NCBI GenBank assembly: GCA_012964265.1 | Contig: DTUH01000140.1 | Coordinates: 1-11,958 of the forward strand | Reading direction: 5' to 3' | Source of the DNA: Candidatus Lambdaproteobacteria bacterium | GTDB taxonomy: Bacteria > SAR324 > NAC60-12 | DNA: 11,958 nucleotides | Shown here: positions 1-6,778 of the stretch, one piece after another | Layout: every line of letters starts with the position of its first letter | Position numbering within the stretch: the stretch's first letter is position 1 | Notes under the pieces: generated by a model | What the model was told of the DNA's origin: nothing | Database searches by the model: none | The model's input: the letters and a program-made list of their open reading frames with translations, nothing else | Made by a program: the position numbers and the translations under genes

Positions 1-94
1 CAAGGGGTCAAACTTTTGGTCACATTATTTTGTGCGTTTTGATGAAAACCTATCTTTTCTTGAAGAAAGGAACCTCTACACTACATTATTTTAG

Positions 95-128
95 CCCTGT
101 AATTTTCTTAACCCTGTAATTTTCTTGA
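95..128. repeat. 17-bp tandem duplication
   Basis: Two head-to-tail copies of a 17-bp unit (CCCTGTAATTTTCTTAA, then the same with G for A at the sixteenth base) occupy 95-111 and 112-128. The second copy ends exactly at the stop codon of the minus-strand gene at 129-536, so the duplication lies in that gene's 3' flank. It looks like a recent slippage or duplication event. No function is evident. The rest of 1-94 shows no gene or clear signal. Confidence 0.85.
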
Positions 129-536
129 TCATATCTCACCATCAGGAAACCATTTCCTTGTTGAAAACCATAAAACCCAATAAAATGCTGCTAAAGTGAC
201 CAGAAAAATGTACTCAACTGCAGGCATGGGTATTCCTGAAATTTGAGCTTCAATTTTCTTTTTATATTTTTTATACAAAGTCGGATCAGCAATTCTGGAC
301 TCAACTGCGCTCATCAGTCTGAACTTAAAAAAGTACGGTTTGAGGCGCAGCTCATGCAGCGGTTCAATCAAGGCATCCGGAGCACCTTTGCGTTTCAGTT
401 CCCACAGTCCCGGACCTGTCAGCTGGTAACTTTGCAGTACCGGTGCCATATATGTACCCAGCAGCACAGTTGGTATAATCACGAGCACGATGGCTAATGT
501 GCCGCGCCGGATATCACCCCAGTTAATAATGTCCAT
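129..536 (-). CDS. Small two-helix membrane protein of unknown function
   Basis: This 135-residue protein is not one I recognise. A hydrophobic segment at about residues 14-33 (IVLVIIPTVLLGTYMAPVL) and another at about 109-124 (IFLVTLAAFYWVLWF) bracket a charged, lysine- and arginine-rich middle of about 75 residues. That middle contains a KKYKKKIE stretch just before the second helix, which suggests two transmembrane helices with a soluble loop. The ATG at 534-536 is the only good start, and I see no Shine-Dalgarno in front of it. It is transcribed divergently from the selenoprotein gene, with 107 bp between the two starts, so they may share a regulatory region. Coding status rests on uninterrupted length and plausible membrane topology. 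Function is unknown. Confidence 0.7.
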   Translation of the reverse strand: MDIINWGDIRRGTLAIVLVIIPTVLLGTYMAPVLQSYQLTGPGLWELKRKGAPDALIEPLHELRLKPYFFKFRLMSAVESRIADPTLYKKYKKKIEAQISGIPMPAVEYIFLVTLAAFYWVLWFSTRKWFPDGEI

Positions 537-589
537 TATTCTATATTCATGGATTGTGTCTATTTACGGATTAGGATAATGTAGCATGA

Positions 590-617
590 TTGACATAATG
601 ATCAATCCAGATATTCG
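590..617 (+). promoter_or_regulatory. Candidate promoter of the selenoprotein gene
   Basis: A perfect TTGACA (590-595) is followed after 16 bp by TATTCG (612-617), a weak -10 match. The position, about 25 bp before the start codon at 644, is plausible. A second option is GATAAT at 575-580 with TTGTGT at 554-559 (15-bp spacing). The call is tentative because the -10 match is poor and this organism's housekeeping consensus is unknown. Confidence 0.3.
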
Positions 618-643
618 CAGTATTAACTAAAAAGGAGATTTAC

Positions 644-1087
644 ATGAGCAAACATCGTAAACAAAAAAGGGAATCGAAAAAAGCTCATCGACGCCAAAAT
701 GCCCGCTGGCTGGTCACCATTACAAGTGTGTTGATCCTGCTACTTGCAGGTTGGCTTTGGCATGACAGTCTGGAAGAAGATAACGATTTGACGGCAATCG
801 GACAGGGGCAAAACGTGGTTGTACAGGTGCATGACCCCGGTTGACCTTCCTGCCGTGCACTCAAGCGAGTGGTCAACTCGCTAAAACCTGAATATGAAGG
901 AAAAATACGCTTCCTGATTGCAAATCTAAACTCGAGTGAAGGACGCTGGTTTGCGGAATATCACAACGTTAATAAAGTCACTCTACTTTTTTTCAAACCG
1001 GACGGTACAAAAATCAGTTCTTTAAACGGAGAGCAGGAACCGGCTTATTTACGGCGTGTATTTGATCGTGTTTTTAACCTGCAATAA
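644..1087 (+). CDS. Membrane-anchored thioredoxin-fold selenoprotein (UxxC), TGA recoded as Sec
   Basis: I read this as a 147-residue protein with selenocysteine at residue 67, encoded by the in-frame TGA at 842-844. The frame stays open and protein-like on both sides. A strongly basic N-terminus (about residues 3-21) precedes one transmembrane helix (about 22-40), which predicts an inside-anchored protein with its C-terminal domain outside the cytoplasm. The domain follows thioredoxin order: a beta strand NVVVQVHDPG, then Sec-Pro-Ser-Cys (67-70) at the start of a helix, then IRFLIANLN, and a KVTLLFFKPDG strand. The last corresponds to the 'IPTLLLFKNG' region of thioredoxin, with Val where the cis-proline normally sits. 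AGGAGA at 633-638 gives a good ribosome site for the ATG at 644. A SECIS-like hairpin lies at 864-882. Family knowledge: UxxC thioredoxin-like selenoproteins occur in bacteria. The alternative is a Cys gene broken by one TGC/TGT-to-TGA change. Substrate unknown. Confidence 0.75.
864..882 (+). promoter_or_regulatory. SECIS-like hairpin downstream of the recoded TGA
   Basis: AGCGAGT (864-870) pairs perfectly with ACTCGCT (876-882) around the five-base loop GGTCA (871-875). The loop begins 27 nt after the TGA and opens with two guanines. Both properties match the general description of bacterial SECIS elements: an apical loop roughly 16-37 nt after UGA with a G among its first two bases. As I recall the Escherichia coli fdhF element, it also carries GGUC in its apical loop. 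No bulged U is visible in the stem. The hairpin lies inside the coding region, as expected in bacteria, and would be bound by SelB. Confidence 0.7.
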
Positions 1088-1114
1088 AGAGGAACTGCCG
1101 GGAAAACAAAGGAC

Positions 1115-1888
1115 TCAAAGTCTGTAATCATAATCAATGATAAGTGGTGCATGATCGGAAAACCGCTCATCGATATAAATTGATTCCGTGCGTGCTTTAG
1201 CTCCAATTCCGGGAGTTGCAACATGATAATCAAGTCTCCAACCTACATTTTTCTCCCACGCTCTGCCACGGTTTGACCACCAGGTATATTGATCCGGATT
1301 TTGATTTAATTTCCGGAAGACATCCACATAACCGTACTCTGAAAATAATTTTGTCATCCATGCACGTTCTTCCGGTAAAAAACCTGAATTTTTCTGGTTA
1401 CTTTTCCAATTTTTCAGGTCAATCTCCTTGTGTGCAATATTCCAGTCTCCACAGATGATAACTTCTCTTCCGGATCGTTTTGCCTCCAAAAGCCATTTTT
1501 CAAAATATTCCAGTACTTTGTATTTGAAGTTTTGCCTGGCATCTCCGCTGCTTCCGGAAGGAAGATACAGCGAAACAATACTTAATTTGCCAAAATCCGC
1601 CTGAATGAAGCGGCCTTCCTTATCCATTTCCGACCAGCCGATTCCTGTTTGTACACGGTCCGGAGTTTTCTTAAAATAAAGTCCTACTCCGGAATATCCC
1701 CGTTTTTCCGCAAATTCATACGCGCTTTTTAAACCATGTGGTTCAAGCATGATTCCGGTTAACTGCTCAGGCTGAATTCTTGTTTCCTGCAGGCAAACGA
1801 TGTCTGCCTCCTGAGTTTTAAGCCACTTAAAAAAACCCTTTGAATTCGCTGAACGAATGCCGTTGAGATTAACAGTAACAAGACGCAT
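1115..1888 (-). CDS. xthA: Exodeoxyribonuclease III / AP endonuclease (ExoIII family)
   Basis: This 257-residue protein is full length for the ExoIII branch of the endonuclease/exonuclease/phosphatase fold, which incises abasic sites and removes 3' blocks in base-excision repair in the cytoplasm. The family's active-site blocks appear in order: VNLNGIRS (Asn7), LQETR (Glu35), the YLPSG segment (Tyr108), GDWN (Asp148, Asn150), WRLDY (Asp220) and FSDHAPL (Asp245, His246). All catalytic positions I can check are intact. The ATG at 1886-1888 begins the typical MRLVTVNLNG N-terminus, although no Shine-Dalgarno precedes it. It is convergent with the selenoprotein gene and 186 bp from rsmG, with a palindromic repeat between. 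It is probably its own transcription unit or the distal end of the rsmG transcript. Family assignment is certain; XthA versus ExoA naming is less so. Confidence 0.93.
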   Translation of the reverse strand: MRLVTVNLNGIRSANSKGFFKWLKTQEADIVCLQETRIQPEQLTGIMLEPHGLKSAYEFAEKRGYSGVGLYFKKTPDRVQTGIGWSEMDKEGRFIQADFGKLSIVSLYLPSGSSGDARQNFKYKVLEYFEKWLLEAKRSGREVIICGDWNIAHKEIDLKNWKSNQKNSGFLPEERAWMTKLFSEYGYVDVFRKLNQNPDQYTWWSNRGRAWEKNVGWRLDYHVATPGIGAKARTESIYIDERFSDHAPLIIDYDYRL

Positions 1889-1946
1889 AAAAGATATCAG
1901 GTGTTTAGGTGTGTATTTATTTCCAGGAAAGTCACAAATTTTGTCG

Positions 1947-2025
1947 TGTCATCCCGAACGTTTGTGAGGGATCTTGTACGATATCAGCACTTTATCAGCT
2001 CTCTCTCTCTTTGGTCGAGATGACA
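1947..2025. repeat. Degenerate copy of a palindromic interspersed repeat
   Basis: This 79-bp element begins TGTCATCCCGAACG and ends GGTCGAGATGACA, so its ends form an imperfect inverted repeat. It shares TGTCAT-(C/T)-CGAACG and GAG(G/A)GATCTT with the left arm of the copy at 10760-10839. The middle is more diverged and contains a CT-dinucleotide run. It lies between xthA and rsmG in noncoding DNA. Elements with TGTCATCTCGAACG ends are ones I associate with short non-autonomous or REP/MITE-like repeats; that classification is an inference. The remainder of 1889-2074 holds no gene I can support. Confidence 0.7.
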
Positions 2026-2074
2026 AACCGTAATCAATAATATCAATATCTTACGAGAACTCGTGACTCACCAG

Positions 2075-2812
2075 TTATTTCGAGGAAAATTCTATAGAAA
2101 TCAAATATTTTTGATTCTCAGCGAACTTAGGATAGCCCTTCAGCACCACCAGGGATTTGTGTACCCTGATTCCGGAAATTTTTTTGGACAAAGCAAATAC
2201 TTCGTCCTTGATTTCGCCGCCTTTATAGACATGCAGCACAGATTCCGGTTTGCGCAAATCAGCGGTCCAGCGTACCAAATCAATTAGAGGTGCTACTGCA
2301 CGTGCTGTCACATACTGAAATCGTTGACGCCACGGACGGCGTTTGCCTAATTCTTCTCCTCGTCCAAGCACAGTTTGAACATTGGAAAGTTTCAGGGTTT
2401 CTATCATTTTCTTCACAACTTCAATTTTTTTCTGGCGTGAGTCCAGCAAAGTAAGCCGTAAATCGGGACGCACAATTGCTAAAATAGTGCCCGGCAAACC
2501 TCCGCCTGTACCAAAATCACAAACATCCACAGCTGCGCTGAATTTCCGGAAAATCAACAATGAGAGACAGGGCAGAATTTGTTTTTCCCATAAAAAATCT
2601 GTTTCTTTGCGGGAAATTAAATTTACTTTTTGATTTACTTCCAATAGCAAAGCAGCCCACTTTTCCAACAACTGCCATTGGGCATCTGAAATATTAAGAC
2701 CGTTATCCGAACAGATTCGTCGGACATCATCAGCTTTGATGGGATTTTGATAATCACTCATAAAGAGTGTTGACTGGAAGGCGTCTGGAGTACCTGCTGT
2801 GTTCAGCTTCAT
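2075..2812 (-). CDS. rsmG: 16S rRNA (guanine527-N7)-methyltransferase RsmG
   Basis: RsmG (GidB) transfers a methyl group from S-adenosylmethionine to N7 of a guanine in the 530 loop of 16S rRNA. The 245-residue protein shows the SAM motif DFGTGGGLPG (99-108), the acidic strand end TLLDSRQKK (Asp124), TARAVAPL (169-176) and YKGG (196-199), all typical of the family. The N-terminal NLISRKE segment is followed by KQILPCL where many RsmG proteins have H-(I/V)-L-D-S, so that block is divergent. The ATG at 2810-2812 gives a protein longer than usual. An internal ATG at residue 18 (MSDYQ) gives 228 residues and is a credible alternative; neither start has a Shine-Dalgarno. It follows fliW by 33 bp on the same strand, which suggests cotranscription with the flagellar regulators. 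This is unlike the common mnmG or parAB neighbourhood. Confidence 0.93.
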   Translation of the reverse strand: MKLNTAGTPDAFQSTLFMSDYQNPIKADDVRRICSDNGLNISDAQWQLLEKWAALLLEVNQKVNLISRKETDFLWEKQILPCLSLLIFRKFSAAVDVCDFGTGGGLPGTILAIVRPDLRLTLLDSRQKKIEVVKKMIETLKLSNVQTVLGRGEELGKRRPWRQRFQYVTARAVAPLIDLVRWTADLRKPESVLHVYKGGEIKDEVFALSKKISGIRVHKSLVVLKGYPKFAENQKYLISIEFSSK

Positions 2813-2845
2813 GACTGACTGTGAGCTGAGCAGGAATCATTTATC

Positions 2846-3343
2846 TTAGTCTGAGGCTACCTGTTGCTCTTCAGCCGCACTTTCCTGAGCTGAAGCAATT
2901 GGAGATTTCTTAGATAATTTATCACCAAAAAGAGAATGGCGAGTGGAGTATTTCCCATTTGGAATTATAAATTGTAAACCGAGGCGTTTTTCCAGATTAA
3001 AGAGCAAAGGTCCTTGAAGATTTACCGTCACATCATCCATTTTTTTGGCCATGGTAACGAGGACAAAGACCGTCAGTTCATCAATACTTTCTGCTTTCAG
3101 TTTGTTCAAATTATCCTTGGTTAATTCAAGCTCATAATTTGAAATCGAGACATGTGGTTCGATCATCACAAAAGCCAGCGCTTCTGTATCAATGGCCTGC
3201 AACCACCGGAAAGGTGATGCGGCTTCATCTTCACGAATAACAAAACGACGGTCTTCTGAAAAACCTATCAAACCAGAAGGGATGGTAATTATCTGATTTT
3301 CTTCAATTTCAATCTCACCGAAACGGGAGGTTTTGATAAGCAT
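2846..3343 (-). CDS. fliW: Flagellar assembly factor FliW
   Basis: FliW is a cytoplasmic protein that binds CsrA and relieves its translational repression. It is itself titrated by flagellin, coupling flagellin synthesis to secretion. The 165-residue protein matches the family in length and blocks: an N-terminal FGEIEIEENQIITIPSGLIGF segment (split here as FGEIEIEENQ and IITIPSGLIGF), the FRWLQAID core, FVMIEPH, the VFVLVTMAKK strand and VNLQGPLLFN. The C-terminal 30 or so residues are polar and Ser/Ala/Glu-rich, probably a disordered tail. It begins 15 bp after the csrA stop codon, an arrangement common in species that use the FliW-CsrA switch. The ATG at 3341-3343 is the natural start; no Shine-Dalgarno is visible, so translation may depend on coupling to csrA. 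Confidence 0.95.
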   Translation of the reverse strand: MLIKTSRFGEIEIEENQIITIPSGLIGFSEDRRFVIREDEAASPFRWLQAIDTEALAFVMIEPHVSISNYELELTKDNLNKLKAESIDELTVFVLVTMAKKMDDVTVNLQGPLLFNLEKRLGLQFIIPNGKYSTRHSLFGDKLSKKSPIASAQESAAEEQQVASD

Positions 3344-3358
3344 ATATCTATGATTTGA

Positions 3359-3589
3359 TTATAGTTTTCCTAAAAGGTTTTTAAGGCCTGCTAAAGAAAG
3401 CGGCGACTCTTGTGCGGCACGCCTGTTTTCTTCCTGAATACAAAGATAAACTTCTTCTCTGTGGATTATATAACTCCGGGGTGCTGCGATTCCAATACGG
3501 ACTTGTTTACCCTTGACCTCGACCACGGTGATTTTTACATCATCCCCAATGGTTATGCTTTCTCCCGACTTCCGTGTCAGTATGAGCAT
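3359..3589 (-). CDS. csrA: Carbon storage/translational regulator CsrA
   Basis: CsrA is a dimeric RNA-binding protein that blocks ribosome access at GGA-containing hairpins. In FliW-containing bacteria its main target is usually the flagellin message. The 76-residue sequence starts MLILTRKSGESI and contains the RNA-contact block IIHREEVY (Arg44). The helix IQEENRRAA keeps Asn55, a residue I recall as needed for FliW contact in Bacillus subtilis. A C-terminal extension (about residues 60-76) is longer than in E. coli-type CsrA, as is usual where FliW occurs. An AGGTAGG ribosome site lies about 7 nt before the ATG at 3587-3589, one of the few clear Shine-Dalgarno sequences in the window. It sits between flgL and fliW on the same strand. 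Confidence 0.96.
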   Translation of the reverse strand: MLILTRKSGESITIGDDVKITVVEVKGKQVRIGIAAPRSYIIHREEVYLCIQEENRRAAQESPLSLAGLKNLLGKL

Positions 3590-3659
3590 AGTTGCCTACC
3601 TTCTTATACGATTGATGCCTGACTTTACTTGATAAAAATATTTTCAAAAACGTGCTGAA

Positions 3660-4961
3660 TTAACGGAGAAAATCTGACAGTGACGGTTGGATTAAGCGTG
3701 CTCCTGTATTCAGTGAAAGTTTATTGTTAGCTTCCGCGACCTTAAGGTCCACAGTGGCTTCCGCAATATCTAAATCCTGAATATCCGAAAGTTGTCTCTC
3801 CTTTTCAAACTGCTGGTTTTCCAACTTTGCCTGAGTTGCATAGAGCTCACGAATGATGTTTCCAACGTCTGCCTGCTGCTTTAGAATTTGATTTTGTGCT
3901 AAATCAAGTTCACCTAAACGATTTGCAATCGCAATGCCATCATTTTCAAGAAGAGCTCTCTCCATTGCAGCCAGCAAAGAAAACGTATCCACCCCTTTCT
4001 CATTCTCACCCATAAACAGTTCCTGCGCGGTTACATTTACCGGAATGGAAAGTCCATTTGAAATAAGGGTTTCTTTTTTGTGTACAGAACCATTATAGCT
4101 AACTTCCGGATTGGGTTGATACACAAATTCTATTCCTTGCGGAAATAAAATACCCAGCGAATCAATATCAAATTCTGCTGACTTCTCCGAATTAAAATCA
4201 AATTGTTTGGGAAGTACATTCCCCAGACGTCCCTCTAGATCAGAAAATTTAAGCAAAACCTGGTCATTAAGTTTTCCGTCCGGATTAAAAATGTGCGTCA
4301 CCGGACGTAAGGTTTGCTCTTTACTCCAGGTCCGTCCACCGTCATCAGAGATTTTAACCCGGGCTTGTCCCCAGAGTCCGCCTTTAGTGACTTTGATGCG
4401 GTAGTTGTGTGTAGAAAATCCCTCAAATTGTGCCCGAAATTGTGTTACATCCAGCAATTCCCGGATGTCTTTTTGTTCAACCCCGCCTTTTTCTACTTTA
4501 GCAGGTTGATAGATACCGTTTTTTTTCAACGCTGGAGAAAGACTTTTGATTCCGGAAAACACATACAATTTGCCTTCGCGCGCGTTTCCTGCGTCGAACA
4601 AAGTTTTGCGGGCAGCAGAAAACTCACGTGCCACCATCTCCCTTGATTCTTCGTTTGAATCACTGCCGGACTGTGAAATCGCCAGTGTGCGCAATTCTCC
4701 CAATAACCCGTTCATACCACTAATTTCCAGCTCGGTACGCTGCAGCCAGGCAATGTTGTCATCGATGTTCTGGAGCAGTTGTCTGTGAGAAGAAATAGTA
4801 GTGACGATATCTTGTGATCTTGCCGCACCTATAGGATCATCGGACGTTTTGTTCAAACGCCGACCGGTAGCCATCTGGATTTGAATATCCTGAAGCTTAC
4901 CGGATGATCTTTGTATATTGTCAACTACATGGTCACGCTTTGTGACCTCAGTCACTCGCAT
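3660..4961 (-). CDS. flgL: Flagellar hook-filament junction protein FlgL (HAP3), with enlarged middle domain
   Basis: FlgL is exported through the flagellar channel and forms the layer joining FlgK to the filament. The flagellin-like ends are clear. The N-terminal coiled region includes MATGRRLNKTSDDPIGAAR (about 30-48). The C-terminal helix includes LDIAEATVDLKVAEANN and ends SLSDFLR. At 433 residues it is about 100 longer than enterobacterial FlgL. The extra mass is in the middle (about 140-330), which would project outward. That part carries an Asp-box-like hairpin, ISDDGGRTWS (204-213), of the S-x-D-x-G-x-T-W type, preceded by YRIKVTKGG. It follows flgK by 71 bp that contain a dyad. No Shine-Dalgarno precedes the ATG at 4959-4961. 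Confidence 0.94.
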   Translation of the reverse strand: MRVTEVTKRDHVVDNIQRSSGKLQDIQIQMATGRRLNKTSDDPIGAARSQDIVTTISSHRQLLQNIDDNIAWLQRTELEISGMNGLLGELRTLAISQSGSDSNEESREMVAREFSAARKTLFDAGNAREGKLYVFSGIKSLSPALKKNGIYQPAKVEKGGVEQKDIRELLDVTQFRAQFEGFSTHNYRIKVTKGGLWGQARVKISDDGGRTWSKEQTLRPVTHIFNPDGKLNDQVLLKFSDLEGRLGNVLPKQFDFNSEKSAEFDIDSLGILFPQGIEFVYQPNPEVSYNGSVHKKETLISNGLSIPVNVTAQELFMGENEKGVDTFSLLAAMERALLENDGIAIANRLGELDLAQNQILKQQADVGNIIRELYATQAKLENQQFEKERQLSDIQDLDIAEATVDLKVAEANNKLSLNTGARLIQPSLSDFLR

Positions 4962-4990
4962 TTAAAATACTCATGATTTGGGTTTATTGA

Positions 4991-5028
4991 CTAGTAAGTT
5001 GAATCCTGGATTTCAGGCTTTTTACTAG
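4991..5028 (-). promoter_or_regulatory. Inverted repeat in the flgK-flgL gap
   Basis: CTAGTAA (4991-4997) and TTACTAG (5022-5028) are perfect 7-bp inverted arms, 24 bp apart. Inside them is a nested CCTG/CAGG pair. In the flgK-flgL transcript this can fold into a hairpin about 30 nt before the flgL start, and it contains CCAGGAU, which resembles the AGGA core of CsrA sites. There is no U-tract, so it is not a convincing terminator. It may be an RNA-processing or translational control site. The function is an inference. Confidence 0.4.
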
Positions 5029-5032
5029 ACAG

Positions 5033-6724
5033 TCACATATTAATTACGGTTTCCATCATCTTATCCACAGTATTGATAAAACGCGCAGATGCTTCATAAG
5101 CTTTCTGGTACTGCATCATGTCAGTCAGTTCTTCATCCATGTTGACAGCACTGATAGAGCTTCTGATTTCCTTAAACTGCCTCACCATACTTTCCTGCTG
5201 TGCCTGTTCAGTTTGATTTCTTTGGATTTTCAACCCCATACCTGTGAGTACACCATTGTAATACTCGTCAAAGGTCATGGTTTCATCCCTCATAGTCGGT
5301 CGTGTCTGCAGCTTCGCAATTTTCAGCGCAACCCGGTTGTCTCCCGGAATCAGGTCTTTTCCTGTAGAAATGTTATTCGTGTTCTCAATAATATGCCTAC
5401 TCAGCTGAATATCTTCGGCGCCTTTAAGGGTATCAAAAAAACTGTTTAAACCAAGAACCTGCGCGATGCTGGATTGATCTTCACCAAAAATAAACTTGTA
5501 GTTAGAACCACTTTGTAAAAGCAGCGAACCGTCTCCTTCTATGGATGCCCGCAATAAACCAGGATCGTTGATTGTTTGATTCAAACGCTGGACAATATCC
5601 GGAAGTGTATCTTTACCAGCCTGAATTTCAATCTCATACGTTTCCAGAATTTCATTGTGAGGATCAACTAAATGAAGCTGAAAAATACCATCTTTCAGGA
5701 AAGGCAGAGGCTGATTCAGCGCTGCCGAATTTAACCCGAAAGTACTTTTCATCATTTCAGATGCGGAATTTATTCCTGTACCTGTAGCGTGAAGCTTGTT
5801 AACCTTTCCAGCCAGGCTGAAGGCGATTTCGTCAAGATTTTTCTGGTACTCCACAATTGTATCATCGCGCATTCTTAACATTTCGCTCATTTCTCCTTCA
5901 CGAAAAATCCGTGTCAAATCACGACGGTTATCGTTGGTTGAAACACCATCTATGTTGAGCATTCCCAATTCACCGCCCTTCATTTTACCTTCCAGCTGAT
6001 AGCGATTATTTCCTTCTACCAGCGTCCAGTCACGACCAATGATGACGGTAGTGCGTCCATTTGGATCTTCAAAAGAATTTACATCCACCAACTCTGACAA
6101 ATCTTCAATTGCCTGATTTCGTGCATCACGCATATCGTTGGCAATTCTCTGGCCACCGCCCTCGAATGAGTTAATCTGTTTATTCAACTCAGCTACTTTC
6201 TGGCCCAATTCATTTACCTGGTTGATTGTCGCCACAAGTCTGCCGTTAATTTCATTACGCAAACCTTTAAGCTGAGAGTGCATACCTCGGAAACGACTTG
6301 CCAAAACATCACTTTGTACTTTTACCTGCATTCTGGCAGGTTCAGATTCGGGCTGGTTTGATAGCTGACTCCATGAGTTCCAAAACTCGTTCAAGGCTTT
6401 GTGCAAACCATTTCCTTCTGTTTCACTAAAAATTATTTCAATTTTTTGCAGAAATTCTCCGCGTGACTTGAACATTCCGGAGCGTGGGGTTTCCTGGAGG
6501 ATTTTGCGTTGCACGAATTTGTCGTATACCCGTGAGGTAGGCTGGGCGTCAGCGCCGCCGCCGACCCCCGTGGGATCCGGTGCAGACGTGCCTGAGCGTA
6601 CATGTTGGCGAGAGAAACCTTCTGTCCCCTGATTGGCAATGTTATGCCCAACCGTTTGCATTGCACGCTGATTGATACTCAGGGCGCGTTGCCCCAGATT
6701 TAGGGAACTATTGAGCGAAGGCAT
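5033..6724 (-). CDS. flgK: Flagellar hook-associated protein FlgK (HAP1)
   Basis: FlgK forms the first of the two junction rings between hook and filament and is secreted by the flagellar type III system. The N-terminus MPSLNSSLNLGQRALSINQ followed by VGHNIANQGTEGFSRQ is diagnostic. The C-terminus has the matching rod/hook/HAP helix with MMQYQKAYEASARFI and ends in TVDKMMETVINM. At 563 residues it is in the normal range. The centre (about 100-480) is the variable D2/D3 region, with coiled-coil-like stretches near 150-205. It lies 54 bp downstream of flgN, its probable chaperone. The ATG at 6722-6724 fits the family start exactly. No Shine-Dalgarno is seen before it. Confidence 0.96.
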   Translation of the reverse strand: MPSLNSSLNLGQRALSINQRAMQTVGHNIANQGTEGFSRQHVRSGTSAPDPTGVGGGADAQPTSRVYDKFVQRKILQETPRSGMFKSRGEFLQKIEIIFSETEGNGLHKALNEFWNSWSQLSNQPESEPARMQVKVQSDVLASRFRGMHSQLKGLRNEINGRLVATINQVNELGQKVAELNKQINSFEGGGQRIANDMRDARNQAIEDLSELVDVNSFEDPNGRTTVIIGRDWTLVEGNNRYQLEGKMKGGELGMLNIDGVSTNDNRRDLTRIFREGEMSEMLRMRDDTIVEYQKNLDEIAFSLAGKVNKLHATGTGINSASEMMKSTFGLNSAALNQPLPFLKDGIFQLHLVDPHNEILETYEIEIQAGKDTLPDIVQRLNQTINDPGLLRASIEGDGSLLLQSGSNYKFIFGEDQSSIAQVLGLNSFFDTLKGAEDIQLSRHIIENTNNISTGKDLIPGDNRVALKIAKLQTRPTMRDETMTFDEYYNGVLTGMGLKIQRNQTEQAQQESMVRQFKEIRSSISAVNMDEELTDMMQYQKAYEASARFINTVDKMMETVINM

Positions 6725-6778
6725 GTTAACAAGGCAGAAATAATTATGGTTCCTTAAAGATCTTAGCGACTTTGAAAG

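Noticed and set aside
869..1087. Separate 72-residue protein starting at a GTG
   Set aside because: The GTG at 869 lies inside the SECIS-like stem, has no ribosome site, and would begin in the middle of a thioredoxin helix. Continuation through the TGA explains it better.
6725..6778. Palindromic AAGATCTT and ACTTTCAAAGT in the flgN-flgK gap as an operator
   Set aside because: These are short, common words with no second copy elsewhere in the window and no supporting context.
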